A program made the translations under genes and the position numbers. A stretch of 64,000 bases of DNA from JBAZUK01 sp041661445 (lineage in GTDB: Bacteria > Chlamydiota > Chlamydiia > Chlamydiales > SM23-39). A model generated the notes under the pieces. The model saw only the letters and a list, made by a program, of their open reading frames with translations, made no database searches and was not told where the DNA came from. Below, piece after piece: positions 24,377 through 33,067 of this stretch (its first letter is position 1; each line of letters starts with the position of its first letter). The stretch spans positions 62,001-126,000 of the forward strand of contig JBAZUK010000004.1 in NCBI GenBank assembly GCA_041661445.1. The letters run 5' to 3'.

Positions 24377-26410
24377 TTATATTTTTTCGACTTTATAAAT
24401 AACTTTTTCATTTGATTTCAAAATAAACATTTTATGAAAAGAGGGAACAATTATTTCATTAGTATTGAGAAATTCAATATTATTGGCATAAAAATGTGAA
24501 TTTTCTCCTAAAATAATTTTAAAATATTCTTTTCTTTTTAATTTGTTTTGAAAATTATTATTATTTGATTGTTTATCAAGACCTAAATTTTTTATTGTTA
24601 CATTACTTAATGTACAGCTTGAAGTGTTATAAATATCTTTAGCAGTGTTTTTTGTTAATTTTGTTTCAATTATTAAGGATCCGTCCAGATAAATATTTTC
24701 GATAAGAACTTCTGCAATTTCCAAATCCAGCTCGGAACCATAAGTGATTTTGCCGCCAATAATTTTTTTTGAAATGATAGAATAAAGAGGACCCATCATT
24801 GGATTTAATGAACAATAAAAAGAAGGTCCTTTTATCAAAAAGTCTTTTAGCTCGCATATAGGAGGTATATCAACCTTACAGAAGTTTTTTAAAAGATCGT
24901 GATAATTGTTTAAATAATCATAATAACATTTTACCGGTGTCTCAAATAATTCAGAGCCTTCTTTATAAGCGTTTTTAGTTGTTGAAATCGTTTTTTTTCT
25001 TGGAGACAAACTGACAAATGTTTTTAAGTCTTTAATATTTTTTTTATCAATTTTTTCTTCTTTGCAGTCTTGAATGGAATCTGCAATGCTTTGCATCATA
25101 GATTCTAATCTGCCTGCATTGATTTCAACGATTCCGCCATCCTTTGTTTTTGAAAAAACTTTGTTCTTCAAATTAATAGTAAGCCCCGGGAAGGGATCTA
25201 GAATAGAGGCTTTTTTTACTTCTTTTAAGTCTGCGAATAAAATATTTGTATTTGAAAAATAATTTGAATTATCGGTTTCATCCAGACCGAATTTTTTAAA
25301 TTCGGTATATTCAATATTTGAGATGTTGTAATAAAATCCATTTTTTGCGGATTTTTCTTTAAGAGCTACCAATCCTTCCTTATATCCGGAGATTCTAGGA
25401 CAGGATGCAAAACCAAAAGCTTTATTATTTTTAATTCCGATCCCCATAAAAGCCAAAATTAGATAATCGGTTCCGGCTATTGGGTTATTGATCTGTCTGA
25501 CAATTGCCTTTTCTTTTCCGCGGGATTCAAGGAAATCAAAAATCTTTTTTTTGCTCATCAGATGCCACAAGACGCCATGGCCTGAAGGCTTCAGGGCCAA
25601 TTTTAAAGGGGCCTGAAGGGTCCAGTTTCCATTTTCAGCTATAACGGGCGCTGAGATTTGCTTTATGAAACAGAAGCTGTTTTTATCTCTATCAAACCAG
25701 TCTTTTTCTTCAAGAATGGAAATTATATGTTTATGATTATCTTTCTCATCGGAGGTCATTATTACTATAGGGACTGTAATTTCAATGTTATAAGTTTTCC
25801 AGTATAAATACTCTAAAGCGCGCAAATCCCTGATTAGTATTTCTAAAAGGGTATGTCCCTGAAAGTCAAGTTTTGCCACAGGCAGGGGATGCTTAGTAAC
25901 TGGATCAAACAGTTTTAATCTGTCTCCTGCTCCTCCCATAGGAAAAATGAAAGCGAATTTATTTAAATTGTCCAATCCGACATTAATCAGCTCCTCAACA
26001 TCATGATTGCAATTGGTCAGATCGAAATATGTAGTTTCATAATATTTGATATTTTCATTCTTAGAAGGTTCTTGAAGAAGGTTTAAAAAAGCGTTGTGAT
26101 AGCCTATTATCCCGCCTATTGCTGAATAAAAGTTATCAATATCTGTTAAAGTTTTGCAAAATTCTTTTAGTAGAATATGATAATTTGGAACATTTTCAAT
26201 ATTATAAAAGATATTCTCGGCTTGATTGATGGTCATTAATATTTTAAGGACATATTCATCTTCTATAGAATTATTTGCTGCATTTAAAAAATTCGGATGA
26301 GAGTTGATAAAGCTAATTACATCAGGATCTGCATTAAGACATTGAATTTTTTTAATGATTGTATCTGATGCATTTAACTTATTGATTAGTTTTTCAAAGT
26401 CTTTTGCCAT
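24377..26410 (-). CDS. UDP-sugar pyrophosphorylase-like protein (UDPGP family, CT715-like)
   Basis: A 677-residue protein of the UDPGP nucleotidyltransferase family, which forms UDP-glucose or UDP-GlcNAc from UTP and sugar 1-phosphate. The signature loop is FIFPMGGAGDRLKLFDPVTK near residue 155, followed by the uridine-binding text PIVIMTSDEKDNHKHI near 215, LKPSGHGVLWHLMSKK near 270 and a further strand NNPIAGTDYLILAFMG near 310. The N-terminal 150 residues are helical and the C-terminal 200 residues look like a beta-helix tail (NVTIKNLGL, NSHFYANNIEFLNT). It is longer than typical bacterial enzymes but similar in design to chlamydial CT715. It stands alone; the precise sugar is not readable. 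Confidence 0.82.
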   Translation of the reverse strand: MAKDFEKLINKLNASDTIIKKIQCLNADPDVISFINSHPNFLNAANNSIEDEYVLKILMTINQAENIFYNIENVPNYHILLKEFCKTLTDIDNFYSAIGGIIGYHNAFLNLLQEPSKNENIKYYETTYFDLTNCNHDVEELINVGLDNLNKFAFIFPMGGAGDRLKLFDPVTKHPLPVAKLDFQGHTLLEILIRDLRALEYLYWKTYNIEITVPIVIMTSDEKDNHKHIISILEEKDWFDRDKNSFCFIKQISAPVIAENGNWTLQAPLKLALKPSGHGVLWHLMSKKKIFDFLESRGKEKAIVRQINNPIAGTDYLILAFMGIGIKNNKAFGFASCPRISGYKEGLVALKEKSAKNGFYYNISNIEYTEFKKFGLDETDNSNYFSNTNILFADLKEVKKASILDPFPGLTINLKNKVFSKTKDGGIVEINAGRLESMMQSIADSIQDCKEEKIDKKNIKDLKTFVSLSPRKKTISTTKNAYKEGSELFETPVKCYYDYLNNYHDLLKNFCKVDIPPICELKDFLIKGPSFYCSLNPMMGPLYSIISKKIIGGKITYGSELDLEIAEVLIENIYLDGSLIIETKLTKNTAKDIYNTSSCTLSNVTIKNLGLDKQSNNNNFQNKLKRKEYFKIILGENSHFYANNIEFLNTNEIIVPSFHKMFILKSNEKVIYKVEKI

Positions 26411-26534
26411 TCAAAGCTCTTGATAATTAAAAACTAAAATATTAAATACTAAATTAAAAGAAAAGATAAATTAGTAACTATTATTATGTTTTTTAATGTT
26501 CTTAAAAAAAATAGTTTTTCTAATTTTTCTTTTC

Positions 26535-26680
26535 TTAGCTGCATCGATCACATTTTTCTATCGTCATTTGCAAAGCAAAAGGATCTATCAAGTTTTTTAC
26601 TTCGCCTTTCATATATGTAGCATTTCTTTTGCCATACCTCATTTTACGAAGCAATGTTTTATTGGCCTTTAAGAAAAAGA
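26535..26680 (-). pseudogene. decayed coding fragment, family not recognised
   Basis: On the minus strand about 48 codons are open: KANKTLLRKMRYGKRNATYM, then KGEVKNLIDPFALQMTIEKC and DRCS before a stop. The text is protein-like and ends as a C-terminus would, perhaps of a transposase, but I cannot name it. No start codon or upstream part is preserved. Confidence 0.3.
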
Positions 26681-26696
26681 AATTATCAGATATTGA

Positions 26697-26888
26697 ATAT
26701 TATTAGGGGCAGTTTTTGTTTTGGATCTCATTTCGGAGTTCATTAAAGCAGCATTTTGTGCTTTTTTGGGTAAAAGAAAAAAGTTTGAAGTAACTTCGAA
26801 ACTACCAAATGGAAAATATCCATATTTTAAATTGCCGTTTAATATTTTTTTAGCCTCTTGTGTTTTGTTTCGATCATTTGGAGGTTAA
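26697..26888 (+). pseudogene. relic of a cellulose-synthase-like GT2 glycosyltransferase C-terminus
   Basis: The + strand reads ILLGAVFVLDLISEFIKAAF, CAFLGKRKKFEVTSKLPNGK and YPYFKLPFNIFLASCVLFRS before a stop. A membrane helix followed by 'LGK(K)xKFxVTxK' is the typical C-terminal end of processive family 2 glycosyltransferases such as cellulose synthase. The catalytic part is lost. The intact neighbour at 27024 is a GH26-like glycoside hydrolase, and such hydrolases often accompany these synthases, so a polysaccharide locus has probably decayed here. Confidence 0.5.
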
Positions 26889-27023
26889 ATAGGATTTATT
26901 ATGAAAGATATGATTTTTGGAGCATTGCGATAAAAATATTCTGGACGATTTATAATCTTTTAGTCATGTCCTCAATTTTTTATTTTAACGAATCCAAAGA
27001 ACTAATTAACAAAAGTATTGGTT

Positions 27024-28019
27024 ATGAAAAAGTTTAGTATTTTTTTCTTTGCTGTTTTTATGTTTCTAACATCATTTACTACCCCAAAAGATCCTTTGTT
27101 TTTTGGAGTAGCTGTAGATGGTTATCCAGTAACTACAAATAGACTAGAAAACATCTATAATGAAATTAAAGTTAAACCTAAAATGATCGTTTTTTATTTA
27201 ATGTGGCCAAATTTAAAGGAAACAGATAAATCCTTTGATATTATTTCTTCTTTAAAAGCCTGTGATAATTTTGGGGCTATTCCTTGCATTACATGGGAAC
27301 CGATGAGTTTAGAAAATAATAAAGAAAAAGTAGTTCTTAAAGAAGATGTTCTGGATGGAAAATATGATCGCTATTTTGATGAATTCATGCTTCAAATAAA
27401 AATGTTCAAACAGCCTGTGATCATCAGGCTTGGCCATGAAATGAATTTAGAGAAATATCACTGGGGAGTCAGTGAAAAGGATTATACAAATAAGGCTCCG
27501 GATGCTTATAAAAAAATGTTTATTTACATAGTTGATTATTTTCGAAAAAATGATATTGAAAACGTATTCTTTGCTTTTTGTCCTAATGCGGAGAGCGTTC
27601 CCAATCTTAGCTGGAATCAAATAAAAAATTATTACCCGGGAAATGAATATATAGATATTTTAGGGATTGATGGTTATAACTTCGGAAATTGCGCCACCTT
27701 AGAAAATGTAGGGTGGGATTCAACATGGAAGAGTTTTAAGGAGATATTTGAAAATGTTTATAATGAATTAAGAGAGTTGTCCTTGATCAAGCCTATTATT
27801 ATTTTTGAAACAGCTTCTACTTCAAAAGGTGGAAATAAAACTTTATGGCTAAAAGAAGCAATTGAAAGCGCAGAAAAATTGGGGATTTCCTGTATAAATT
27901 GGTTTGAGCACAATAAGGAATGCGACTGGAAAATTACAAAAGACCAGACACCGGTTTTAAAGAAGTATTTTTCAGATAAAAATGAGAAAAAAATTATGAT
28001 GAAGGAAATAATTAAATAA
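27024..28019 (+). CDS. GH26-like secreted glycoside hydrolase
   Basis: The 331-residue protein starts best at the ATG at 27024, giving a signal peptide MKKFSIFFFAVFMFLTSF; a TTG six bases earlier is the only upstream alternative. It then has a (beta/alpha)8-barrel pattern like GH26 beta-mannanases and related exopolysaccharide hydrolases: FFGVAVDGYP, CITWEPMS, the acid/base motif IIRLGHEMN (Glu near residue 140), FAFCPNAE, ILGIDGYNFG and the nucleophile strand IIIFETAST (Glu near 255). Both catalytic glutamates are in place. It lies beside a decayed GT2 synthase, so it may have trimmed the polymer that synthase made. In present-day cells the target could be another glycan. Confidence 0.75.
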   Translation: MKKFSIFFFAVFMFLTSFTTPKDPLFFGVAVDGYPVTTNRLENIYNEIKVKPKMIVFYLMWPNLKETDKSFDIISSLKACDNFGAIPCITWEPMSLENNKEKVVLKEDVLDGKYDRYFDEFMLQIKMFKQPVIIRLGHEMNLEKYHWGVSEKDYTNKAPDAYKKMFIYIVDYFRKNDIENVFFAFCPNAESVPNLSWNQIKNYYPGNEYIDILGIDGYNFGNCATLENVGWDSTWKSFKEIFENVYNELRELSLIKPIIIFETASTSKGGNKTLWLKEAIESAEKLGISCINWFEHNKECDWKITKDQTPVLKKYFSDKNEKKIMMKEIIK

Positions 28020-28106
28020 AGCACCTAGATGCGTTTATCAGGTATCTGGTGTCAATAAATAAACAAAGATTTTTTTAATCGAATTAAAATATAAGTTTTC
28101 TCTCCA

Positions 28107-28153
28107 TCATGAAAACAGGTCAATTTCCATTGACTATTTATAAGATTTCATGA
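28107..28153 (+). terminator. nested hairpin between the GH26-like gene and dxr
   Basis: An outer perfect repeat TCATGAAA/TTTCATGA encloses an inner hairpin GTCAAT-TTCC-ATTGAC. A T-run follows at 28156. It may terminate the GH26-like transcript or form a 5' leader structure of dxr, whose ATG is at 28191. Confidence 0.45.
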
Positions 28154-28190
28154 TATTTTTTGCTTAAATTTTTTATAAGCAACAATAATC

Positions 28191-29327
28191 ATGAAAAGCA
28201 TATCTGTCTTAGGATCAACCGGATCTATTGGAAAATCTACATTAAATGTTATTAGAGATTCAAAGGATTTATATAAGGTGGTAGCTTTAGCTGCTCATTC
28301 AAACATCGATGAACTTGAGAAACAGATAGATGAATTTAATCCCAAAATAGTTGCCGTATTCGATGTAAATAAAGCAAAAGAATTAAAAAAAAGAAAACCT
28401 AAAATAAAAGTTGTTTCATCTATCGAAGGCCTTATCGAAGCAGCAACGTATCCTGATGCAGATTTTGTTATGAGCGCGATATCTGGAAGTATAGGACTAT
28501 TACCGACTATTGAAGCTATTAAGGCAGATAAAGTTATCGGTCTGGCGAATAAAGAGGTTTTGGTTGCCGGCGGAGAGCTTGTAAATGCTTTGCTAAAAAA
28601 ATATCACTCTAGAATAATTCCCGTTGATAGTGAACACAGCGCAATTTTCCAGTGTCTAAAAAATGAAAGTTCAAAACAGGTCAAAAGACTTATTTTGACA
28701 GCTTCAGGAGGTCCTTTTTTTAGATATTCTGAGGAAGAACTTAAAAAAGTTACTATTAATGATGCATTAAAGCACCCGAATTTCAGTATGGGCAAAAAGA
28801 TAAGTGTAGATTCATCTACAATGATGAACAAAGGCCTGGAGATCATTGAAGCTTATTACTTATTTGATGTGGAAGACGATCAAATTGAAGCGATCATTCA
28901 TCCGCAGCAGATAATTCATTCAATGGTCGAATTCGTTGATGGTTCTATGCTCTCTCAAATGTCAAGACCTACTATGGAAATTCCTATCAGATATGCCTTA
29001 AGTTACCCTTTAAGAGAAAATGCAAATGTAGAAAATTTTGATTTCACAAAAAATAATAACCTTACTTTTTTTCAGCCTCCTGAAGATAAGTTTTTGTGTT
29101 TAAAATTAGCAAAACAGGCATTAAAAATAAAAAAAAGCATGCCTTGTTTTATGAACAAGGCAAATGAAGTTTTAGTATCAAGATTTTTAAAAAATGATAT
29201 TTCATGGTTTGATATTTCTTTAAAATTAGAAAAATTAATGTCTTCTCATAAGCCGCAAAATTTGGTAGACTTAAAATCAATTGCGGAAATTGAAGAAATA
29301 GCATCCCAAAAGGCAAAAAATATATGA
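28191..29327 (+). CDS. dxr: 1-deoxy-D-xylulose-5-phosphate reductoisomerase
   Basis: Dxr catalyses the first committed step of the non-mevalonate isoprenoid pathway, using NADPH. The 378-residue protein shows the cofactor loop VLGSTGSIGKSTLNV (5-19), GLANKEVLVAGGE near 122, the metal/substrate motif PVDSEHSAIFQCL near 147, LTASGGPF near 172, and NFSMGKKISVDSSTMMNKGLE (here NFSMGKKISVDSS then TMMNKGLE) near 200. Isoprenoids feed undecaprenyl phosphate, whose recycling enzyme UppP is also in this window. The stop overlaps the rseP start by four bases, the same gene order as in Chlamydia (CT071-CT072). Confidence 0.97.
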   Translation: MKSISVLGSTGSIGKSTLNVIRDSKDLYKVVALAAHSNIDELEKQIDEFNPKIVAVFDVNKAKELKKRKPKIKVVSSIEGLIEAATYPDADFVMSAISGSIGLLPTIEAIKADKVIGLANKEVLVAGGELVNALLKKYHSRIIPVDSEHSAIFQCLKNESSKQVKRLILTASGGPFFRYSEEELKKVTINDALKHPNFSMGKKISVDSSTMMNKGLEIIEAYYLFDVEDDQIEAIIHPQQIIHSMVEFVDGSMLSQMSRPTMEIPIRYALSYPLRENANVENFDFTKNNNLTFFQPPEDKFLCLKLAKQALKIKKSMPCFMNKANEVLVSRFLKNDISWFDISLKLEKLMSSHKPQNLVDLKSIAEIEEIASQKAKNI

Positions 29328-31246
29328 ATATAGAAAATACTTTATACCTTATTTTAGCAATTCTAGGTCTCGGTTTTTTAATTTTTATACATGAGCTCGG
29401 ACACTATCTAATGGCTAAAAGAGCTAAAATGAGAATCGAAACCTTTTCTATCGGATTTGGTAAACCGATTTTTAGCTGGTATAGAGGAGAAGTGAAGTGG
29501 CAGATCGGCATGCTTCCTTTTGGCGGTTATGTAAAAATCGGCGGAATGGAGAAAGAAGGGAACTTAGAACCGCATCAAATACCAGACGGCTTTTTTGGTA
29601 AAAAACCAATTGAGAGAATAAAAGTTGCCTTAGCCGGACCTGGAGTAAATTTACTTTTTGCATTTCTAGTATTTTTTTACGTTTGGATGGTAGGCGGACG
29701 AGATAAGCCTTTTGCAGAATTTACTAAGAAAATCGGCTTTGTAGATAAACAATCCGAACTTCACAAAATGGATGTAGTTGCCGGTGATGAAATTACAAAA
29801 TGCAATGGAAAAACATATGAAGGCTATATAGATTTAATAAAAACTCCGATCTTTGACGGCAGCAAAGAAATCCATATAGAAGGAAATAAAATTGATTATT
29901 ACAACAATATTAAAAAAAATGCATTTGATTACAAACTTCCCTTGTATCCCGACGTTTCAAGAGGAAATGATATAAAAACATTTGGCGTGCTTTCGCCAGC
30001 GATGTATCTTATTTGCTTACGGGATCCTACAGACAGTCCGGTGCTTAAAAATTCAAATATAAAAGAAAAAGACAGACTTCTGTGGGCAAATGGAGAGATA
30101 TTATTTTCAATCAATCAGCTGAATTCGATTATTAATGAAGATTCGGTTATTTTAAGTGTTAAAAGAAATAATAAAATAATAGCTGTTAAGGCATATCTAT
30201 CAAAATTATCCGATCTTAAAATTCCTTATGATTTTAAAAATGAGATCTCCGACTGGAGATATTTTAAAAAAATAAATACAAATTTAAATGATATCAAAAT
30301 AATACCTTATATTTTCAATGAAGATAATATTATTGAAAATCCTTTATCGTACATAGATGAATCAAAGGCCTTAGAGAATCAGAACAATCGAAATATATTT
30401 ATCAAGCCGCTAAAAAAGGGCGATAAAATTTTAGCTGTTTCAGGACATATAATTAAAAATAGAAATCAGCTTCTAAATTATATGTATGAATCTGAAGTGA
30501 TAATGGTCATTCAAAGAGATCCTGCTTTATTTACAAGATTATCATATCTTGATGAAGATAAGAATTTCGATGAGAATTTAGATATGAATTCTTTGAAGAA
30601 GATGATAGCTTCTCTTGGATTAAAAAATAAAATTAAGACTCTTGACAATCTAATCCTTCTAGATCCGATAAAGCCAAGAATCTTGAAGCAGATGGCAGAA
30701 GAAGGTAGTTATTTTGTTAATGATTATTCAAATATAAAAAAACAAATTGAATCGGAAAGAAACCCTGAAAAAAAAGCTGAGCTTATAAAACACTTCGATC
30801 AGTACTTTAATGAAAGAAAGATTGCCATAGAAGTAACTGATAGGGTTGTTAAATATAATCCAAGTCCTGTAAAAATGTTTCTAGATGGGTTCAAAGAGAC
30901 TTATAAGACAATATTTGCTTTAGTAAAAGGTTCTTTGTCTCCCAAACATTTATCCGGTCCAGTGGGAATAGTACAGATGGTTAAAAAATCCTGGAGCATC
31001 GGCTATTTAGAAGTATTATATTGGCTAGGCTTTATAAGCTTAAACTTAGGTATTATGAATCTGCTTCCTATTCCGGTTTTAGATGGGGGACATATTATTT
31101 TCTCTTCAGTTGAAATTGTGACAGGAAAACCTATGAAAATAAAAACTATGGAAAAGATTATTATTCCATTTGTCATCCTTTTAATTGCAGGTATTATTTT
31201 TGTTACATTTCATGATATTTTAAGAATTGTCAGAAATCTGTTTTAA
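29324..31246 (+). CDS. rseP: site-2 intramembrane metalloprotease RseP
   Basis: A 640-residue zinc protease that cuts within membranes. The zinc motif is FIHELGHYLMAKRAKMR near residue 23, followed by GFGKPIFSW and GGYVKIGGMEKEG; a second membrane segment is PGVNLLFAFLVFFYVWMVGG near 108, and the conserved LDG motif lies in MNLLPIPVLDGGHIIF near 590, with a final membrane helix. The periplasmic part between residues 130 and 520 is much longer than in E. coli RseP (about 450 residues in total) and would hold PDZ-type domains; Chlamydia homologues are also long. It is translationally coupled to dxr by a four-base overlap. Confidence 0.93.
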   Translation: MNIENTLYLILAILGLGFLIFIHELGHYLMAKRAKMRIETFSIGFGKPIFSWYRGEVKWQIGMLPFGGYVKIGGMEKEGNLEPHQIPDGFFGKKPIERIKVALAGPGVNLLFAFLVFFYVWMVGGRDKPFAEFTKKIGFVDKQSELHKMDVVAGDEITKCNGKTYEGYIDLIKTPIFDGSKEIHIEGNKIDYYNNIKKNAFDYKLPLYPDVSRGNDIKTFGVLSPAMYLICLRDPTDSPVLKNSNIKEKDRLLWANGEILFSINQLNSIINEDSVILSVKRNNKIIAVKAYLSKLSDLKIPYDFKNEISDWRYFKKINTNLNDIKIIPYIFNEDNIIENPLSYIDESKALENQNNRNIFIKPLKKGDKILAVSGHIIKNRNQLLNYMYESEVIMVIQRDPALFTRLSYLDEDKNFDENLDMNSLKKMIASLGLKNKIKTLDNLILLDPIKPRILKQMAEEGSYFVNDYSNIKKQIESERNPEKKAELIKHFDQYFNERKIAIEVTDRVVKYNPSPVKMFLDGFKETYKTIFALVKGSLSPKHLSGPVGIVQMVKKSWSIGYLEVLYWLGFISLNLGIMNLLPIPVLDGGHIIFSSVEIVTGKPMKIKTMEKIIIPFVILLIAGIIFVTFHDILRIVRNLF

Positions 31247-31301
31247 CAAAAAAACTAGAAGTTTATCATTCTTATAATGGTTTTTTATAAGGAATTGATA
31301 C

Positions 31302-32912
31302 ATGATAAAACTTTTTCGGCAATTTTCGAGAAAAGCTATTTTTCTAATGTTTCTTTTCTTCCCGTTTTTATTAATGGCCTCGCTTTCAGAAGAGATATTA
31401 TCCGGCATGACCCTTGATGAAAAAATAGGTCAGCTTTTCATGATTCCAGCCTGTCCCAAAAGAGATGAAAATCATTTAAAGGACCTGAAAAAATTATTAG
31501 ATGTTTATCACATAGGATCTGTTATTATTAAACAATCAGATCCAATAATTCAAATTAGCTTTTTAAACTATCTTCAAAGCATTTCCAAATATCCTCTGTT
31601 AGTTTCTGCTGATGCGGAATGGGGTCTTGCAATGCGCATGGAAAATACCATCGCTTTTCCAAAAAACATGACACTTGGCGCTGTTTCGGAGGATTCATTG
31701 ATTTATGAAATGGGGAAAGAAATCGGCAGAATGTTAAGATCTGTCGGAGTTCATATAAACTTAGCTCCGGTAGTAGACATAAATAATAATCCGCTAAATC
31801 CCATAATCAAAATAAGAGCTTTTTCTGATGATAAATACAAAGTTGCAAAAAAAGCTCTGCAGTTGGTTAATGGGATGAAAGACGAAAATGTAATAGCTTG
31901 TATTAAACATTTCCCGGGATATGGAGATATTGTAACAGATCCGCACCTAGGTCTTCCTGTAGCCTATCATGATTACAAAAGATTGCAGGACATTGAGTTT
32001 TATCCATATGATTTTTTAATAGATCAAGGAGTTGAAGCTATAATGACAGCTCATATCATGCTCCCGAATTTATCTGACAAGCCGGCTACTATGTCAAAAA
32101 AAATTATCGATATTTTAATAAAAGATAAAAATTATAAAAATTTAATAATTACTGACGCTCTTAATATGAAGGCTTTAACCGATCATTACTCCATAGAAGA
32201 AATTGCTCTAGAGTCACATATGTCCGGAAATGATATCTTGCTATATGGAGATCATATAGGACCTAACGTTGATGATATTTTAAATAATCAGATACCAAGA
32301 GCATTTAATGCTATAAAACAAGCTTATTTAGACAATAAGCTTAATGAAAAATATTTAGATAAATGTGTTTTAAAAATATTAAAAGCAAAAGAAAGCCTAA
32401 AGCTTTTTGAAAACAGATCAGTTCCTGATTACGATCCGAAAATTATCCTTAATCCAAACGCTCTTTTTCTAAAAAAAAGACTGTTTGACCAAGCGTTAAC
32501 TATTGTTAAGAATAATAATAGCATATTTCCAATAGATCTAAATAAAAAGATAGCTTATATCTCATCAAAAAAAGATCTTGCAGATGATTTGATCGCACAG
32601 GATTTCTTAAGCGATTTCAAGTCTTATACAATTGATAGCGTCAACTTTAATTTTCCATCTTACGATTATGTTATTATAGGAATATATGAATCAGATCTAT
32701 CTGAGGATTTGATAAACAGGATTAATAAACTTAAAGCAAAAAATATTTCAATATTTTTCTTTGGATCAGTTTATAAGATGATACAATTTTTAAATTTTGA
32801 AAATATTATCTTAGCATATGAAGAAGATGATTATGCTATTGAATCTGCGATAGATTTTATAAGAAATAGAATTAAGGCAAACGGTATTTTGCCGATACAC
32901 ATATGCGATTAA
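31302..32912 (+). CDS. GH3 beta-N-acetylhexosaminidase (NagZ-like), exported
   Basis: A 536-residue family 3 glycoside hydrolase with a signal peptide (KAIFLMFLFFPFLLMASLS). The family text is clear: MTLDEKIGQLFMIPA near residue 36, AMRMENTIAFPKNMTLGA near 108, INLAPVVDINNNPLNP near 150, the NagZ-type loop KHFPGYGDIVTDPHLGLP near 202 (His for acid/base) and nucleophile Asp in IITDALNMKAL near 285. NagZ removes GlcNAc from peptidoglycan fragments in the cytoplasm; an export signal and an extra C-terminal domain of about 170 residues suggest a periplasmic role here. It starts 56 bases after rseP. It may join the two amidases in turnover of septal peptidoglycan. Confidence 0.88.
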   Translation: MIKLFRQFSRKAIFLMFLFFPFLLMASLSEEILSGMTLDEKIGQLFMIPACPKRDENHLKDLKKLLDVYHIGSVIIKQSDPIIQISFLNYLQSISKYPLLVSADAEWGLAMRMENTIAFPKNMTLGAVSEDSLIYEMGKEIGRMLRSVGVHINLAPVVDINNNPLNPIIKIRAFSDDKYKVAKKALQLVNGMKDENVIACIKHFPGYGDIVTDPHLGLPVAYHDYKRLQDIEFYPYDFLIDQGVEAIMTAHIMLPNLSDKPATMSKKIIDILIKDKNYKNLIITDALNMKALTDHYSIEEIALESHMSGNDILLYGDHIGPNVDDILNNQIPRAFNAIKQAYLDNKLNEKYLDKCVLKILKAKESLKLFENRSVPDYDPKIILNPNALFLKKRLFDQALTIVKNNNSIFPIDLNKKIAYISSKKDLADDLIAQDFLSDFKSYTIDSVNFNFPSYDYVIIGIYESDLSEDLINRINKLKAKNISIFFFGSVYKMIQFLNFENIILAYEEDDYAIESAIDFIRNRIKANGILPIHICD

Positions 32913-33067
32913 AAATTTAAGATTTTTTTGATTTTTTTTTAAAAAATTACCCAGTTGATTCAAAAAACATTGAAATAGTTCTTTCGATAAATGACAAAAG
33001 TAAAATTTTTGATGAAAATCATTCAATATCATTGATAAAATGTATATGACACTTTGGTGTATAATTT

